Of a stretch of DNA of 50,122 nucleotides, positions 15,565 to 23,992 are shown piece after piece. The notes under the pieces are model-generated. The model saw nothing but the letters and a program-made list of their open reading frames with translations. It did not search any database and had not been told where the DNA came from. The stretch is from Clostridia bacterium. Lineage in GTDB: Bacteria; Bacillota; Clostridia; Christensenellales; CAG-138. The stretch lies in assembly GCA_017523925.1 (NCBI GenBank), contig JAFWVQ010000007.1, forward strand, positions 1 through 50,122, read 5' to 3'. Numbering within the stretch: position 1 is the stretch's first letter; each line of letters opens with the position of its first letter. Position numbers and translations under genes: made by a program.

Positions 15565-18500
15565 TTACTCCTCAAGGCTTGAGGCAACAAGCTCCGCGAG
15601 CCTTCCGTTTTTCGCTGCTTCGGCGGCATCGGCGCAAACGAAATTCCGCGTTTCGTTCTTCAAGCTCTCATCGAAGCCGAGGATATAGTTCGTTGCGATC
15701 TTGTAGATGATTTGCGTGGGCGCCATGCCGTAGACCTGCTTGCGCAGGATATGGCGAATGCGCTCGCCGCCGTCGGGGATCGCTTTTTTCATTCCTTCGC
15801 TGTTATAGAGGCGCTTTACGATCTCCGTGATGTAAAGGCCGCTCTTCATATAAAGGTCGGCAAAGGTCTTGGTCGGGTCGTCGAAGCAGCCGGGATTCTC
15901 CTTTTCGAGCATATCCACCATCATCTTCACAACGCGCTTGGGCGTGAAGATCTGATTCGTTTTCTGCGGCGGGATATAGTCGAAGATATCCTCGGTGTTC
16001 TCCTCGTCGAAGTAGTTTGCAAGCCTCGCGCGCAGGCGCAGGAACTCGCGCACCGAATCATCGAACACAACGGTGTCGAACAGATCGCCGTTGAAATGCT
16101 TCGTTTCGCCGCTCTGCTCGTCCACGTAATCGCCGCCGTCGCGCAGGAAGCGGAACTGCTTCATCGTGATGGACGTTACCTCAAGGAACACATCCTCCGG
16201 CACTATCGTATCGAAGCTTGCAAGCGTGGTGTTCTCGTCGCCGTATGCCATGAGGAAGGAAGGTATCGTGCGCGAGAAGCCGCGCAGATGGTTCCTTATG
16301 CCGTTCTCGATCGTGTCCTTCTCCTTCTCGCGCTTGCTCGTTTCAACCGTGCGGGCGATATCCTGCGCCGTCTCCTCGATGAAGGTGGGAACCGCCTCGG
16401 TGATGCGCTTTGTCAGGCTTTCGGCAACCTCCTTCTTTCTGCGCTCAAGCTCCGCGGCGGCATCGATGCGCTCCTGCTCGGTATCCGCCTGCTGAAGCTT
16501 TTCCTCATAATCGCGCTCCGCTTTGCGCGTTTCGATCGTGAATTCGCCGTATGCGCGCTCCACTATGCGCTCGGAGCCCGCCTCGATCCTGCGTTCAAGC
16601 CGCTTTTTATCCGCAGGGCGTATCTCGGAGCCGTAATGCTCCTTGGTGGTGGAGATAAGCGGCTCGGTCGCCGCCTTCTTGAAGATATCGAGAAGCTGCT
16701 TTTTATGCGCCTCCTCGCCGGTTTCGGGGGTAACGGGCGCATTCTCGACCGCCATCTGCACCGCCTCTGCAACGTCGTACACCTTATCGCCGAAAATATC
16801 CCGCGAAACGCCGATCACATAGTCGTCGCTGAGCGTGACCTCGCCGTTTTCATCTATGGAGAGCTCCTCGGCGGTCCTTTCGGATATCTCGACCTTCGCC
16901 TTGGATTCCTCGATCGGATCGAACCTTGAGATTATGTCTATGACCTCCTGCGGCGCGTGGAACACATTCGAGATATTCCGGAACAGGAAATCGCTCATAA
17001 AGCCGCGGCGGACGACCTCCTGAGAGCGGATCTTTCTCGGTATCGAAAGCACCTTCTCCGCGTCCAGCTCGATCATCTCGCCCTCTTCATCCTCGCCGAT
17101 GACGGGGAAGAAGTTGAGCAGCGTGCGGATATTCTGCTTGCGCGTATCGGTATCGCCGCGCCCGTCGGAGGTTTCGGCGGAGAGGTCGTTTGCGAACTGC
17201 TCGAATATCGTCAGCGTTCTTGCCGGATCGAAATCGAACACATATGCGTTTTCCTTGCGCAGATATTGGCTGCACCTATGGAAAACGCAGGGATTCTGCG
17301 CGCGGAACGCCGCCTGCATATAGAGCGCGGGGCTTCTCATGCTCGAAAGCATCAGCACCGCCGTTCATTCGGGAACGGTGATGCCCGTTGTGAGCTGACC
17401 TACGGAAAGGGTTATCGTGTATTCATTCTGCTCTATCGCTTTTTTGACACGCCTGAACGAATCCTCGCTCGCGCGCTCGTCATCGAGGCTGCCGTCGCCT
17501 GCGGCAAGCACTATCTCATAAGCCCTGAAAACGGGATGCTCCTTGAGCTTTCGTGCAAGCGCCCTTGCGCTGTCCACGCGGTTCAGCAGCCAGAAGGTAT
17601 GCCGCAGCTCATCCCGAAGCTCGGGCGTTGAGAACGGGAATTTCGGCTGAGTGGTCATCGCGTCGAGGAATCTATCCACGGAATCGTTATAGACGAAAGC
17701 GCCGCTGCCGTTCGTTTTGAAGAATTCATTCAGATCGAAGGCATATTCCTCGGTATCGCCGTTTATGTCGATGCCCTGCGAAACCTCCTCGCGGATGATC
17801 TGGCTCATCTGATAGGTGAACATATTCAGCCTCGGCAGGCTTTCATAGGGGTTCGAGCCCTCGCCGCACCAATCGCGCTTGGCGGCCTGCTCATCGGCAT
17901 AGGTCCAGTTGAAGATGGCGCTTTCGGGGAACTTATCGTTTGCAAGCGCCTTGAAGGGCGTTCCCGAAAGATGCAGGGTGAAGCGCCTTCTTATGCGGTC
18001 GAAAGCAACGTCCGTTTTATAGGTGTCCACGCCCTCATGCGCCTCATCTATAACGAGCAGATCCCACTCGATCTCGGCAAGGTGGCGCAGCTTATCGAAT
18101 TTGCCGCCGAACTCTATCGCGCCCTTCATATCCTGAAGCGAAACGAACTCGATCAGTCCGATCCTTGCCATATCGCTCCTCGATTCGCGCTCGCGGCACT
18201 CCGCAGCGTATTGCTCATAGCTGCTCACAAGCTTTTTATCCTTGATGGAATCGATGCTGCTTACGAAGGCGAGCCCCTTTTCGCGGGTCACGAACTTCTC
18301 GTAATCGCTGTACCAGCTATTCGCTATGGCGGGGCGATTCGTAACTATCAGCACCTTCTTTGCCCCAAGGCGCAGAATGAGGTCGTAGGTGGAGAGCGTT
18401 TTGCCGAAGCGGGGCTTTGCATTCCAAAGAAACTCCCCGTTTTTATGCTCGGAAGCGTATTGAACGGTTTGCTCAACTGCGCTCCGCTGCTCGGCGCGCA

Positions 18501-18891
18501 GGCTGTACGGCGTGGCGGGATCCACGTATTTATTCGGGATAACGCCGCGCGTTTCCTTGAATTCATAGAACTTGGCTTTTGAATCGGCGGGGCTGATATT
18601 GCAGTATTCGAGCCCATCCATTATCTCCACGCCGAGCTTACGCAGATAGGCTCTGAAATCATGATCGGTGAAGATATCGCCGGAGCCGTCGTCGAATATC
18701 GCGGTGCCCTGCCATTCAAGCCTTGCGATGATATCGGCGGTATGGGTCTGCTGCTTTATCCTATCCTCAACGCTTTGGCTGAACGCCTGACCGATCTTGA
18801 GCCAGCCGTCATGCCGCCTTATCTCGGGCGTGGAGTAGGCATAGATCATCGGGATGATGCGCTTTGCTGTTTGCAGGGAAATAGCCTTCAT
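15565..18891 (-). pseudogene. GIY-YIG / DEAH-box helicase restriction subunit, interrupted by an in-frame TGA
   Basis: Read through, this is one frame of 1108 codons. The N-terminus carries a GIY-YIG-like core (MIYAYSTPEI...GWLKIGQAF). Next comes the SF2 helicase: motif I KPRFGKT, motif II LLVIDEAHEG, motif III HLSGTPFKAL and motif VI YMQAAFRAQNP. A charged C-terminal domain of ~550 residues follows. At 17365-17367 a TGA breaks it: TTGITVPE-stop-TAVLML, where relatives as I recall them carry Trp (VPEWTAVLML). The frame resumes at once, so this is a single-base TGG-to-TGA change, not a frameshift. The two open halves are 15565-17358 and 17365-18891. The start overlaps the methylase stop region (TGATATG). 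A sequencing error is possible. Confidence 0.85.
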
Positions 18892-18892
18892 A

Positions 18893-20857
18893 TCAGCTCA
18901 TCTCCTTCACATGGGATTCGATAAACGCTATCTCCTCATCGGAAAGCCCGTACTTGCGGTAAAGCTGACCGTCTATGCCCGCAACGGACTGCGACCAGTC
19001 GATATCGGAGGCGGAGGTGAAGTTCTGGATGGGGACATATAACCAAACGTCTTTATTAGCCATTTGTGTGACTTTAAGGATATGAAGCATGGCTCTGCAG
19101 AATTTAGTCTTCAGATACATATTGCAGTTGTTAGCTTCTTGATTTGTGTCGAATGCTCCGATTCCAATGTAAGACCTTGTATATGCTTCGTTTGGCTTCT
19201 GGATCACAGGTGTGCTTAAAGCTTGTCCGATCTCACCAGAACCATTGGCAACAGATACAACAACTTTATACTTATCTAGGTTTTCGTGATGAAGATCAAC
19301 GTACTTTTTGTTAATAAACCGCCATGTACGCTTGTTTTCAAACACGCCAAGCGTCCTTATTGACTGCGGAGTTTCTTCTTCTGTGAATAATGGGATTTTA
19401 ACGAAAATGTTCTTCTCAAAACGGGAATCTCGTCCATCGCTCCCGATGAACGATCTCAAATCAGGATAATCCGCATAAAGAGCGGTTAGATTAAACCTAT
19501 TCTGAATAAACACTATCGAATCAAACCAACCAGTGTTATTCTTCTGCTTGACTTTCCTCAGAATTGAGTTTAACTCATTGAATTTCGTGAAAATTCCTAT
19601 TGCGCCAAACACAGTGTTTGCATCTCTGTAAGATATCGCAACACCTCCGCGCAGAGGCGTCGAAAGAGACGGAAAGACTTTTTGCCCATCTTCCTCATAG
19701 TAAAGGATCTTAAAATGCTCATCTTGAAGCATCATTTCATTCCATGCTTTAGGTGTTGAACCGGCGTTGAAGAGAAACCTCGCAGGATGAATTAGCTCAA
19801 CCTTCTCGGCAACCTTAAAGGAAGCATCCATGAACTTGTTGTATATCGGAGGCGCAAACGTTTTATTTTCGCCCTCCTGTTCCTCCTGGTACGGCGGATT
19901 GCCAATAATAAAATCAAACTTCATGCCGTTTCCTCCCTTTTTCAATGAGTTGAATTCAATGCTTTTTTTCGCCCGCCAGTCGTAGATCGTGCAGGGCGGC
20001 GCGGGCTCCTCCTCTTCCTCATCGAAGGCATCGAAGAGGCTGAGCTGGCGGTGGGTCTCATACAGCGCTCCAAGGGGTATCGTGCCCTTGAGCCCGTCCA
20101 TCTGAAAAAGATTGCGGCTGATTATATTCGCGATCGGCCGCAGCTCCGCTTCATCCGCGCTGCGATGCATGCGCCGATAAAAATAATCATCAAAGCTCAG
20201 GATAAGATTCACCCTTGCAATAAAGAGGTTATCGCCCTGATACTCATAGCCGTAGACCGATTGAAACGCCCTTTGCGCCCATTTCAGCCATTCTTCATCC
20301 GTTTCGGCGTTTTCATTCACCACGCGCAGCTTGCGATCCAGAATGCCGATGCGCTCCTCGATCGGGATGAGCTCGCCGGTGGCCATATCATAGCGCGAAA
20401 CGAGGTACGGCGCTTCGCCGCAGGTTATCTCAAGCCGCCTTGAATCCACGTAATCCTGCCAGCGCCTGCCGCCGGTGAAGGCGATGCTTTCCGAGGACGG
20501 CGTCCAAGCCCTATCCTCAAGCCGCCCGAACACGTGCTTTTCGCCGAACCACTCCTCATCCAGATGATCTATCATCATGCAGCAAACCCACGAGGGGGTG
20601 AAGACCTCCGCGCGCTTTTTCGTTCGAAGCTGCTGCTGCTCGCGATCCTTGAGCACGCGGGGCTGGATGATGCAGCTTCCGCCCCGCACAAGGAGCGATG
20701 GCGTTATCTCGAGCTTTGCACCGAACATTTCGCCCAATTCAAGATAGCTTTCTGTGGCGAAGATGATATTCTTTTTCGTGGTTTTATCCGAGAGAAGCAG
20801 GGGGAGCACGCCGCGCAGGGGGCGGAGCTGAGGATCGACGATAAGCCGGGATTCCAT
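18893..20857 (-). CDS. Eco57I-type restriction-modification DNA methylase
   Basis: 654 residues. The gamma-class N6-adenine methylase core includes KKRAEVFTPSWV (the usual stretch before motif I), LEITCGEAPYLVSRYD (motif I region) and the catalytic motif IV, DFIIGNPPYQ, near residue 315. The C-terminal half (after about residue 330) would be the target-recognition domain. From about 19050 to 19950 the DNA is clearly AT-rich with different codon choice, whereas both ends are GC-rich, which suggests the recognition domain was exchanged by recombination. ATG 20857 follows AAAAGGAGG; a promoter is at 20968-20996. It is translationally coupled to the helicase gene and probably works with it as a restriction-modification system. 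Confidence 0.9.
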   Translation of the reverse strand: MESRLIVDPQLRPLRGVLPLLLSDKTTKKNIIFATESYLELGEMFGAKLEITPSLLVRGGSCIIQPRVLKDREQQQLRTKKRAEVFTPSWVCCMMIDHLDEEWFGEKHVFGRLEDRAWTPSSESIAFTGGRRWQDYVDSRRLEITCGEAPYLVSRYDMATGELIPIEERIGILDRKLRVVNENAETDEEWLKWAQRAFQSVYGYEYQGDNLFIARVNLILSFDDYFYRRMHRSADEAELRPIANIISRNLFQMDGLKGTIPLGALYETHRQLSLFDAFDEEEEEPAPPCTIYDWRAKKSIEFNSLKKGGNGMKFDFIIGNPPYQEEQEGENKTFAPPIYNKFMDASFKVAEKVELIHPARFLFNAGSTPKAWNEMMLQDEHFKILYYEEDGQKVFPSLSTPLRGGVAISYRDANTVFGAIGIFTKFNELNSILRKVKQKNNTGWFDSIVFIQNRFNLTALYADYPDLRSFIGSDGRDSRFEKNIFVKIPLFTEEETPQSIRTLGVFENKRTWRFINKKYVDLHHENLDKYKVVVSVANGSGEIGQALSTPVIQKPNEAYTRSYIGIGAFDTNQEANNCNMYLKTKFCRAMLHILKVTQMANKDVWLYVPIQNFTSASDIDWSQSVAGIDGQLYRKYGLSDEEIAFIESHVKEMS

Positions 20858-20967
20858 ACTTCAGCCTCCTTTTAGATGGGTAAGGATCGAGAGCGGGCTT
20901 TCACCCGCGGGGCAAGCCGCCATCGGCGGGTCGTGGGGCGCAATAAAGCCCCCTGCCCTGTTATATT

Positions 20968-20996
20968 ATATTACCACACGGCGGGGAGCAGGTCAA
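20968..20996 (-). promoter_or_regulatory. promoter of the restriction-modification operon
   Basis: Minus-strand TTGACC (20991-20996), 17-bp spacer, TAATAT (20968-20973). The same TTGACC box is used at 33551-33556. Confidence 0.65.
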
Positions 20997-21112
20997 GGGC
21001 GGGAACAAGCGAAGTGCAGATTTTTGCGCCGCCTGGTGCAAGCTCGATCGGCGGGCGGGCTGTGCTCGGCAGGCTGTGCGGACGGTTTATCGGCGGTTTT
21101 TTGCAAAAAAAC

Positions 21113-21141
21113 TTGAATCCGCGCCGCGATGGGATTATAAT
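21113..21141 (+). promoter_or_regulatory. promoter of the PanT-like / coaX operon
   Basis: TTGAAT (21113-21118), 17-bp spacer, TATAAT (21136-21141). Confidence 0.75.
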
Positions 21142-21266
21142 TACAGTACGCCCGCCGCGAAGGCTCCCGCGTTTTATCCCGCGCGGAACGACAGCGGGAA
21201 TGCCCCCTTTAAGGCGGAGCAGATCAAATACGCCGCATCCCTATCGAGCGGCAGTAGGAGGAAAGA

Positions 21267-22145
21267 ATGAAAGTTAAAAACAGGATGAACATGCGCGCCT
21301 TCACCATCCTTGCGCTTCTGACCGCGCTTTTGATGGTGTTTTCGTTCACGCCGCTCGGCACCATCCCCATCGGCCCGCTCTCGATCACGCTGAACATCAT
21401 CCCCGTGGCGATCGCCGCCATCGCGCTCGGTCCCGTGGGCGGCCTTATCATCGGCTGCATCTTCGGCCTTTTGAGCTTCTTGCAGTGCCTTAGCATCGGC
21501 GTTCCGAGCGGGATGGGAATAACGCTTTTCGGCATAAACCCCTTCCTTGCGTTCGTTCAAAGGTTCGTTCCGCGCGCGCTGGACGGCTTGCTCGTCGGCC
21601 TCATCTACAACGCGATGCGCAAGCTTTTCGCCGCGCACAGCACGAAGAAGCTGACGCTCGTTTTCGGCTCGATAATCGGCATTATCCTTGCGGCTGCGGG
21701 TGCGCTCGTGCTCAGCACGGGGCTTGAAAAGAACAGGCTCGCGCAGGCGGAGGGCATCACCGAGGGCGCGGAAGCGAATCCCGGCACGGCGTTCATCATC
21801 TTCGGCATCATCGCGGCGCTGGTGGGCATCGCGCTGATCGTGCTTGCGGCGGTGAACTTCTTCGGCAAGAAGGAGCGCAGCAGCAAGCTTATGCCAGAAT
21901 GTTTTATCGCGGGCTTCCTCTCCGCCTTCCTTAACACGGCGTTCTTCATGACCGCGCTGGTGGTGCTTTTCGGGCATACCGAGTACGTTCAGAAGCTCAT
22001 GGACGGGCGCAGCTTCCTGCTGTTCATAATCGCGTTCGTTGGCGTGAACGCGCTGGTCGAGATGGTGGTTTCAACCATAATCTCCGGTCTTGTGGGCACG
22101 GCGCTGCACGGCGCGAGGGTGCTTCCGCTGAATAAAGAATCTTAA
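21267..22145 (+). CDS. ECF transporter S component, PanT-like (pantothenate), with inserted segment
   Basis: 292 residues. The first ~115 residues and the last ~85 match an ECF S component (TILALLTALLMVFSFTPLGT, PLSITLNIIPVAIAAIALGP, then FIAGFLSAFLNTAFFMTALV). Between them lie ~90 extra residues with two added helices (VFGSIIGIILAAAGALVL and GTAFIIFGIIAALVGIALIV), making it longer than the usual 170-200. It sits 20 nt before coaX under one promoter, which argues for pantothenate as substrate: the vitamin is imported and phosphorylated at once as the first step of coenzyme A synthesis. AGGAGG precedes ATG 21267. Confidence 0.82.
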   Translation: MKVKNRMNMRAFTILALLTALLMVFSFTPLGTIPIGPLSITLNIIPVAIAAIALGPVGGLIIGCIFGLLSFLQCLSIGVPSGMGITLFGINPFLAFVQRFVPRALDGLLVGLIYNAMRKLFAAHSTKKLTLVFGSIIGIILAAAGALVLSTGLEKNRLAQAEGITEGAEANPGTAFIIFGIIAALVGIALIVLAAVNFFGKKERSSKLMPECFIAGFLSAFLNTAFFMTALVVLFGHTEYVQKLMDGRSFLLFIIAFVGVNALVEMVVSTIISGLVGTALHGARVLPLNKES

Positions 22146-22165
22146 TAAACCACAGAGGAGAGTTT

Positions 22166-22933
22166 ATGCTTCTTGCAATAGATATAGGCAACACAAACAT
22201 CACCATCGGCTGCATCAAGGACGACGAGCTGATCTGCGAGGTCCGCATCGCGACCGATAAAACGCGCACCTCGGATCAGTACGGCGTGGAGATAAAATCC
22301 ATGCTCGAAACCTTCGGCTGCCGCATCGAGGATATCGAGGACTGCATCATATCCTCCGTTGTGCCGCCCGTATTCAACGCTGTGCGAAACGGCGTTTACA
22401 AGATCATCCACAAGCCCCCGATGGTTGTTGGACACGGTCTCAAAACCGGGCTCGACATTCGCCTGGACAACCCCGCTTCGGTGGGTTCGGACCGTATCGT
22501 GATCGCGGTGGCCGCGCTCGCAAAGCGCAAAGCGCCGCTTATCCTTATCGACATCGGCACGGCGACCACCATCGAGGTCATCGAGCCTAAGAATATGTAC
22601 CTCGGCGGCGTTATCATGGCGGGTCCTCGCATCTCGATTGACGCGCTGACGAGCCGCACCGCGCAGCTCCCCGGCATCAACCTCGATCAGCCCGGCAACG
22701 TTATCGCAAAGAACACCGTGGACGCGATGCGAAGCGGCGTTATGTACGGCGCGGCGGCGATGCTGGACGGCGTTATCGACCGTATGGCGGAGGAGCTCGG
22801 GCATACCTCTACCATCATCGCGACCGGTGGTTCCGCGCCCTATATCATCCCCCTCTGCAAGCATGATATCATACTTGAACGCGATCTGCTGCTGCAGGGC
22901 TTGAACGTTATCTATAAGATGAACAAGGTGTGA
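22166..22933 (+). CDS. coaX: type III pantothenate kinase
   Basis: 255 residues, the usual length for CoaX, which uses ATP to phosphorylate pantothenate and, unlike CoaA, is not inhibited by coenzyme A and needs a monovalent cation. Seen motifs: the ASKHA phosphate-1 loop MLLAIDIGNTNITIG, substrate stretch DNPASVGSDRIV, phosphate-2 region LILIDIGTATTIEVI, GGVIMAGPRIS and the adenosine motif IIATGGSAPYI. AGAGGAG precedes the ATG. It is the second gene of a two-gene operon with the PanT-like transporter; a weak hairpin at 22955 follows. Confidence 0.95.
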   Translation: MLLAIDIGNTNITIGCIKDDELICEVRIATDKTRTSDQYGVEIKSMLETFGCRIEDIEDCIISSVVPPVFNAVRNGVYKIIHKPPMVVGHGLKTGLDIRLDNPASVGSDRIVIAVAALAKRKAPLILIDIGTATTIEVIEPKNMYLGGVIMAGPRISIDALTSRTAQLPGINLDQPGNVIAKNTVDAMRSGVMYGAAAMLDGVIDRMAEELGHTSTIIATGGSAPYIIPLCKHDIILERDLLLQGLNVIYKMNKV

Positions 22934-22954
22934 AGCAATTAAAGACTCGGCATT

Positions 22955-22979
22955 AAGGGAGCGTATTTTACGCTCCTTA
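22955..22979 (+). terminator. weak hairpin after coaX
   Basis: GGAGCGTA-TTT-TACGCTCC, 8-bp perfect stem extended by AA/TT, but without a real T tract. Confidence 0.4.
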
Positions 22980-23011
22980 TCAATATAAAAAGCAAAGGAA
23001 CGCTCGACCGG

Positions 23012-23857
23012 ATGCAGATCATTGCAAACAGCAAAATAAGTGCAGTATACTTCGCTCTGCTTCAATGCGGTTATGATTTTTTCCATATCGAACGCAGCAA
23101 GGATCATATAAACGCGCTCAAACGCTTTATATCTGCGGCTCAATGCCCGGAATTCTTCGATGAAGTTCGGCAGAACACCTGCGAGGTATACCCCTATTGG
23201 CCGCGCGCTTTTCTTCTTGAAACGGCAGCTCATTTCATCGATGACGCAAGCTTTGAATACCGCCATTTTGATTCTTTTAGAGAAAAGATTTTCTCCGCTT
23301 CCAATATTTCCAATGAAGAGCGCGGCAAAGCCTTTTGGGATTGGATCATTCGTTTTCCCGATGCGCTTTCGTCCGTTATGCACTCAAAACGATTCGCAGA
23401 GTACCTGGCTTTTGTAAAACAATGGGTGGAAAAACAGAATGCCCTTCACAAGGACGAATTGGACTTGATTCAAAAATGCCTTGAAAGCTGCGCGGAACAG
23501 TACGGTTCTGCCGTCCGGACGATCGAGATATGCCTTGATCCGATAAAATGCGTTTACTCGTCCGACTATATCATGCTCGACTCAAGGTTCGTTTTTACTT
23601 CCGGCGCGTTAAGAACGGACGCCGTTGTGCATGAGTTTTTGCATCACGTTGTTCATCCGTATATCGAGAAAAACAGGTCGGAAGTGTTGAAATTAAAACC
23701 GATTTTGAATGACTTGGATGGATCATACTATCTTGCGGGCGATGATGCGGGGATCCTAAATGCTTTTGAGGAACATTTAGTCCGAGCTTTGAGTGCGGAT
23801 ATGCTTGTGGGCGAGCTTCCGCATGATCTGAACGAATACATTTTCAAGCATAATTGA
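23012..23857 (+). CDS. putative zinc metallopeptidase (HExxH), cytoplasmic, unknown role
   Basis: 281 residues, family not recognised. A gluzincin-like active site is visible: VVHEFLHHVVHPYIE (HExxH near residue 208), and about 50 residues later AFEEHLVRAL offers a third-ligand glutamate. The N-terminal ~150 residues are helical and aromatic, with no signal peptide, so the protein probably acts inside the cell. The AT-richer composition contrasts with coaX next door and fits recent acquisition. The ribosome site (AAAGGA) is 15 nt upstream of the ATG, a rather long gap. A terminator follows at 23898. The peptidase call rests on the motif only. Confidence 0.6.
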   Translation: MQIIANSKISAVYFALLQCGYDFFHIERSKDHINALKRFISAAQCPEFFDEVRQNTCEVYPYWPRAFLLETAAHFIDDASFEYRHFDSFREKIFSASNISNEERGKAFWDWIIRFPDALSSVMHSKRFAEYLAFVKQWVEKQNALHKDELDLIQKCLESCAEQYGSAVRTIEICLDPIKCVYSSDYIMLDSRFVFTSGALRTDAVVHEFLHHVVHPYIEKNRSEVLKLKPILNDLDGSYYLAGDDAGILNAFEEHLVRALSADMLVGELPHDLNEYIFKHN

Positions 23858-23897
23858 TCGAAATTTGGTTTAGTTTTATCTTAAATCTATATGCAAC

Positions 23898-23930
23898 GCG
23901 GGGAAGGCGCGCGCCTCCCCCGCTGTTTTA
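23898..23930 (+). terminator. terminator after the metallopeptidase gene
   Basis: GCGGGG-AA-GGCGCGCGCC-TCCCCCGC, a GC-rich stem followed by TGTTTTA. Confidence 0.7.
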
Positions 23931-23937
23931 TAAATCC

Positions 23938-23973
23938 CGCGATGCGCCGAACGACCAGGTTCGGCGCATCGCG
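23938..23973 (-). terminator. strong hairpin ending the leftward dockerin gene
   Basis: A 15-bp perfect stem, CGCGATGCGCCGAAC / GTTCGGCGCATCGCG, with a 6-nt loop. The T-run on the minus strand is weak (GGGATTTATAAAA). Confidence 0.65.
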
Positions 23974-23992
23974 ACAGCTTTGTAATCATTCA

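Larger units (their letters stand above)
20858..21266. other. divergent promoter region, methylase / PanT-like transporter
   Basis: Contains the leftward promoter 20968-20996, the rightward promoter 21113-21141 and a hairpin in the methylase leader (GCGGGC-TTTC-ACCCGC near 20890). No gene. A run of CGGCGG-rich words at 20925-21100 has no clear meaning. Confidence 0.5.

Noticed and set aside
15712..16929. A 405-codon plus-strand frame under the helicase
   Set aside because: Antisense shadow of the helicase C-terminal half.
17365..17367. TGA decoded as Trp or selenocysteine in the helicase
   Set aside because: TGA is the ordinary stop of sigK, the antitoxin, rmuC, the ECF sigma factor at 41052 and others here, and the position expects Trp, not Cys/Sec.
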